From: Taxillus chinensis
Taxonomy: Eukaryota > Streptophyta > Magnoliopsida > Santalales > Loranthaceae
DNA length: 64,000 nt
Direction: 5' to 3'
NCBI GenBank assembly: GCA_023512835.1
Contig: CM042090.1
Location: forward strand, 5,177,826-5,241,825
Part shown: positions 60,031 through 64,000 of the stretch, piece by piece
Position numbering within the stretch: position 1 is the stretch's first letter
Layout of the letters: each line of letters begins with the position of its first letter
Notes under the pieces: generated by a model
What the model saw: the letters and a program-made list of their open reading frames with translations, nothing else
What the model was told of the DNA's origin: nothing
Databases searched by the model: none
Translations under genes and position numbers: made by a program

Positions 60031-61486
60031 TGAAAAGGGCATTTATCGCACATGCACTTCAAATAAAATTTAAACTAAGTATAGCATAGGGCTAACATAG
60101 GTCATTCACTAACCTGGAGGACTTATAAAATTTAATTCAACTTATTCTTCAATAAAAATAAAGAAAAGCTAAGTTAGAAAATTGGGAGGTTTTGTGTGAA
60201 ATTAAAATAAAATTACATATATAAAGAAAATTAATTAACTAAAGATGCAATTGATTCAACCTCTCACTTCAATTATTATTTATCATTATCTTCTAAAAAT
60301 ACAAGAACATATTTAAGGCCTCATAATTCAATTAAACCAAGACACCATGATTATAATTAAATTATGAATTCGCACTAGAAAATCGGACTTGAACTCGTAC
60401 CAATCCTAGAAACGATTATGTTTTGCATTCGAAAGACTAAATCGAACACTACAAATAATAATCTTCACATCTCAAAATTAATTAACCGCAACCGCGAATT
60501 AATCATAATTAAAAATCATGCTTTAAACAATCCACAATTAACTACAACCGCAAATTAATTGCAAAAAATTTAAGACGAGATAGAGGAACGAATTGCAAAC
60601 TATAGCACATAAATAAATTATTAAGATGAAGAATAAAGATTCAAAATAACAATTGAAGTTTGAAGCTAAATCAAATATAGAAAATTAAAATAGGATGCAT
60701 GGCGTTTGACGTGTCACGCCGCGAGCCCTGGTCTGCTTTGAAATCGCCGCGCGTGATGGAGAGATGGAGACGGCCTTGCGAGATGAGTCGCGATGGAGTT
60801 GGGCGTATTGAACGTGGGACTCCCTGCCGTCAATGGAGAGATCGATCGAAGGTGGGTCTTTGTCTTGAATTATATTGGTCTTGTCAAAGATGGTACGCCG
60901 ATGCGTGCCCATTCTCTTACGTTAAAAGATCCCGCAAATTAGAAACCGCCATTTACGTACACTTCCCACAATTAATGCCCCAATGTTTTTAAAAGTAATA
61001 ATCTTTAAAATAACAAATCTGGCCCCACCAAATTTAATTAGAACAATTGATTCACGAAAAGCAAAATCAGCCCACTTGCTTAATTTAAACCTATATATCT
61101 TCAAAGCATGCATTAATTAAAATGATATAAGTTGCTATTTTGTCCCATTGTCCCATCGCCCAACATGCATAAATAACCCAAAACTATTAAAATAAAAATA
61201 CCCACTTCTTTCCAATTCTCTTCCAATTACATGCATGCAAAATTATTAAAACAAAATCAACATTAATATCCAAAATTACAAATTTAGCTCAAAGATTTAA
61301 TATCAAAATTGAAATAATTAATTTAACATTAAAAACCACCAAAATTAATATTAAATCTATAAAAATAAATAAAACAGTAAATAATTAAAATTGGGAAAAA
61401 CTATTATAAAAATGCATTAATTCAATAGAATATTAAATTAAAGCTCATAAATTAAATGCAAATTTAATGACAAATTTGAGTTATCA
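60031..61486. mobile_element. Solo LTR, Athila/Tat-like, perfect target duplication acaag
   Basis: TGAAAAGGGC...GAGTTATCA, 1456 bases. acaag stands at 60026-60030 and 61487-61491. It is a second member of the family at 32447-33840. It contains a GC-rich island near 60700-60930 within AT-rich sequence. Confidence 0.88.
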
Positions 61487-61667
61487 ACAAGCTGGTGTAC
61501 ATGCACTCCATAGTCCTAACCGTTGATTTGCTTTTTTAAAAAAATAAGTCAACAATCAAGATGTCGGTTTGTGCTAGTACTAGCTTGCAAAAGGTATAAG
61601 TTTTATAAAATTGTGAGTACAAACACTCTACTAAAGCATCAACAAACATGACATAAGCGAGACATTT

Positions 61668-61945
61668 TATTTTCTAAATATTAATTTTTCTTAGCTAAAT
61701 ATTCGTTATGTTATTATTTACATCGATACATTGTTGATCATTAGACTTTTAATTTTTTTAATACTCTTCACTTATTTCAAATTTAACCATTGAATTTAAA
61801 TTAAGGTTTGTGAAAGGGGAAGGGAATCATCGGTTGGGAAAATTTTTTGTCATAATTCTATTCATTTAGTATAATCAAAGCACAATATTTCAAATTCAAA
61901 GTTGTAGATGGATAAAAAATTATCACTAAATGTTACGTATCAATA
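61668..61945. repeat. Dispersed repeat, copy 2
   Basis: It matches 57655-57940 in the same orientation. Similarity stops at gtatcaat, 14 bases before the LTR at 61959. Confidence 0.75.
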
Positions 61946-61958
61946 GGGTTGGCCTGAT

Positions 61959-63266
61959 TGTCACCCTCGGATTTTTGATCCACGAACCGATTAGTGAATC
62001 CTCATGCTCGCACCCGAAGGGACAAGGGGTTGGTAATAACTCCAAGAAAGGGACCTTAGCACGGGTGCCGTCTCTAAACCATATCACACATATATAAAAA
62101 TCTCATTTCAATTCATAGTGCAAACACATACATACATGTTTTACATTATAATTTTACAATCTAACAAAACAAACAAATATACACGGGATCTTCACCTCTG
62201 GTGAACCTCCTAGATCCTATAAGCACTTGGAGCAAACAAAGACAAACACAATAAGAGGGGTGAGTAACCACATATTAGTAGGGATCATGTCTTCCCAACC
62301 AATCCCAACTCATAAACTAGTGTAGGCATGTGCTCAGGTAATGCTACATATATATCACCAACTCAATCATGTATTCATGAAGTAAAATGTAAAGTAAGCT
62401 TCTCAGGTATCCCAAACATTTGCCCCTCAGGCACCATGTTGCCCGCCCCCAAAGACAAAAATTGTCTCATAAGCGCAGATTGCCTCTCGGACATAATAGC
62501 CTCTTATGCATAGTATTTCCTCTAAAGCATAATATTTCATCTTAGGCATAACATTTCCTCTCAGGCACAATATTGCCTCCCCAGGCTCTAAACAAATCTC
62601 GCCTCTTAGGCCCTCAATAGTAACCTCCCGGACTTATTAACGTAGCCTCACAGGCCCACATGACCACTAGGGTTTCACAATACTCCCTCTGTCACAGAGG
62701 CCAGTCTCTACAAACCTTTCCTCATGTCTTGACCAAAAGAGAGGATTTTTATCTTTGGCATACCATTTCCTCTCAGGTACAATATTGCCTCTCGGGCTCT
62801 AAACAAATCTCGCCTCTTAGGCCCTCAACCGATAGCCTCCCAGGCTTATCAAGGTAGCCTCACAGGCCCACATGACCACTAGGGTTTCCCAATACTCCCT
62901 CTGTCGGAGAGGCTAGTCTCTACAAACCTTTCCTCATGTCTTGACCAAAAGAGAGGATTTTCTTAGAAGGTGTTTTCTTGAAATAAAAGTCCCAACAATG
63001 GTTCTCTATATCATAACTAAGATAATCTGATTTTTAGGGATTTTTTTGGGAGGTCTAATCCCGCTTCGCAAATAGTCACTTTAAACTAAAACTGGATTTT
63101 TCTCGAGATTCAGTGCTAATTTTCATTTTTCACATTTTAAAGGAGTGAGAATTTGATTTTCTAGTATTTTTTCTTTGAATCCAAATGGGGGGAGGTATTT
63201 CTTTATTTACATTATAACTTAAGTAATATACTTAATGATTTACAATGTAAATACTCGGTCCCTAAT
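61959..63266 (-). mobile_element. Tekay-like LTR fragment of the 21548-23894 family, cut by another LTR
   Basis: It starts TGTCACCCTCGG and aligns in sequence with 31151-31950 and with 22440-22740. The block ending near 63255 is followed by the start of a plus-strand LTR at 63267. The remaining part of this LTR must lie beyond the window or be lost. Confidence 0.75.
62550..62965. repeat. 212-bp tandem duplication in the LTR
   Basis: The block with tctcaggcacaatattgcct near 62559 repeats with small changes at about 62771, up to aagagaggatttt. The period is 212 bases. Each copy is itself made of short gcctctcaggc-like motifs. Confidence 0.85.
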
Positions 63267-64000
63267 TGTAAAGACTCGTATTTGAGTAGTGTTGAGAGAT
63301 ATCCATTCTATGGGAATAAAATTATCCGAACGGTAGTGTAGTCGTCGATGTGAGCATTTTGACAGACTTGGGCCCGATTCCAAGTTAGGGCCCCGAGTGG
63401 CCTGATTGTTGACTTTCTCGGGGTTTATTGGTTGACTTTTCGTTTGAGCGGTCATTTGAGTGTGATAATATTTGAATAGTATTATGCTCGTCATTTCGAG
63501 AGTTTTGACTATAATTTAACTCAATTTGGAGTTCGGGACCTTGGAGGTTAAGTATTGTGTTAGGAGGTCAATTATTGATGGGTCAATTAGTGGTCAATGA
63601 TTGTGAGAATATAAATAAAATGAAAAGAAAGAGCTTTCATTTTACGTTATCATGTTTGTGCGTTTGAGAGAGAGAGCTTGGAAGCTTGAAGCATTGGTGA
63701 TTTGGGGCGATTTGGGTTCGTGGAGCTCAAAGAATCACTCTAGGTTAATATTCTTGAACTTCTTATCTTGATTAATTGCTTTGGTATGCACGAATTTGTC
63801 ATGATTTATGGAATTAAGCATGAACCCTAGGTTTTGGGGAAATCCAATTTTGGGCTAGATCTAATGGTTTAGCATAAAATCTATGGTTAAGAACCGATTT
63901 ATATCGGTTTGGATATGTGTTTTCGTGATCGGGGTTGTTTAATTGCATATTCTACGAGGATTGAGAAGTCAACCATAGAAATCTAGATTTAGATATATAT
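63267..64000 (+). mobile_element. Start of a plus-strand Tekay-like LTR (truncated by window end)
   Basis: TGTAAAGACTCGTATTTGAG and the following 700 bases match the complement of 23894-23190. The left flank ctaat (63262-63266) would be its target duplication. It has opposite orientation to the LTR it interrupts. Confidence 0.85.

Overview
The window is nuclear DNA of a flowering plant. The evidence is spliced plant genes (MLO, tonoplast sugar transporter, adaptin-binding protein) embedded in LTR retrotransposons of plant lineages: Tekay/Del-like chromoviruses primed by initiator Met-tRNA, an Athila/Tat-like element primed by an Asp-tRNA-type site, a Ty1/copia relic and a TRIM. I could not fix the species.

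Layout. 1-23894 is a nested retrotransposon stack. A minus-strand Tekay-type LTR (21548-23894) keeps the start of its primer site. An Athila/Tat-like element (minus strand; LTR about 20049-21538, gag-protease 17640-19848) sits beside that site. A plus-strand chromovirus (element 1, 1-17634, 5' LTR cut by the window edge) is inserted in its protease region. A second chromovirus (element 2, 4788-13974) is inserted in the pol of element 1. 25761-29199 holds a five-exon tonoplast sugar transporter gene with three frameshifts in exon 3. 29980-30508 is an intronless mitoferrin-like pseudogene. 30509-39511 is further repeat territory: a hAT-like element, a solo LTR (31151-34788) that itself carries a TRIM and an Athila-type solo LTR, a copia pol relic split by a solo LTR, and an inverted-repeat element with a GC-rich core.

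41838-49439 is the gene core. An intact six-exon gene for the alpha/gamma-adaptin-binding protein p34 (plus strand) converges on an intact fifteen-exon MLO gene (minus strand), with 632 bp between their stop codons. 49440-55730 is intergenic and contains a copia-type solo LTR (52022-53374) and a decayed, rearranged rDNA fragment in which 25S 3' sequence directly abuts 18S 3' sequence (about 53756-54320). 55735-56913 (minus) is an unrecognised basic, probably nuclear protein with a TATA-containing promoter near 57360 and one apparent frameshift at an A8 run. 57370-64000 is AT-rich repeat DNA with another Athila-type solo LTR (60031-61486) and two facing Tekay-type LTRs at the window end.

The host genes form no operon or shared pathway. 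They act separately: vacuolar sugar import, adaptor-complex chaperoning, and a calmodulin-regulated membrane channel linked to powdery-mildew susceptibility and calcium signalling in its family. The most interesting repeat observation is that LTRs of two different Ty3/gypsy lineages carry the same U3 module: G-boxes, a palindrome, and a TATA box, in the same order.
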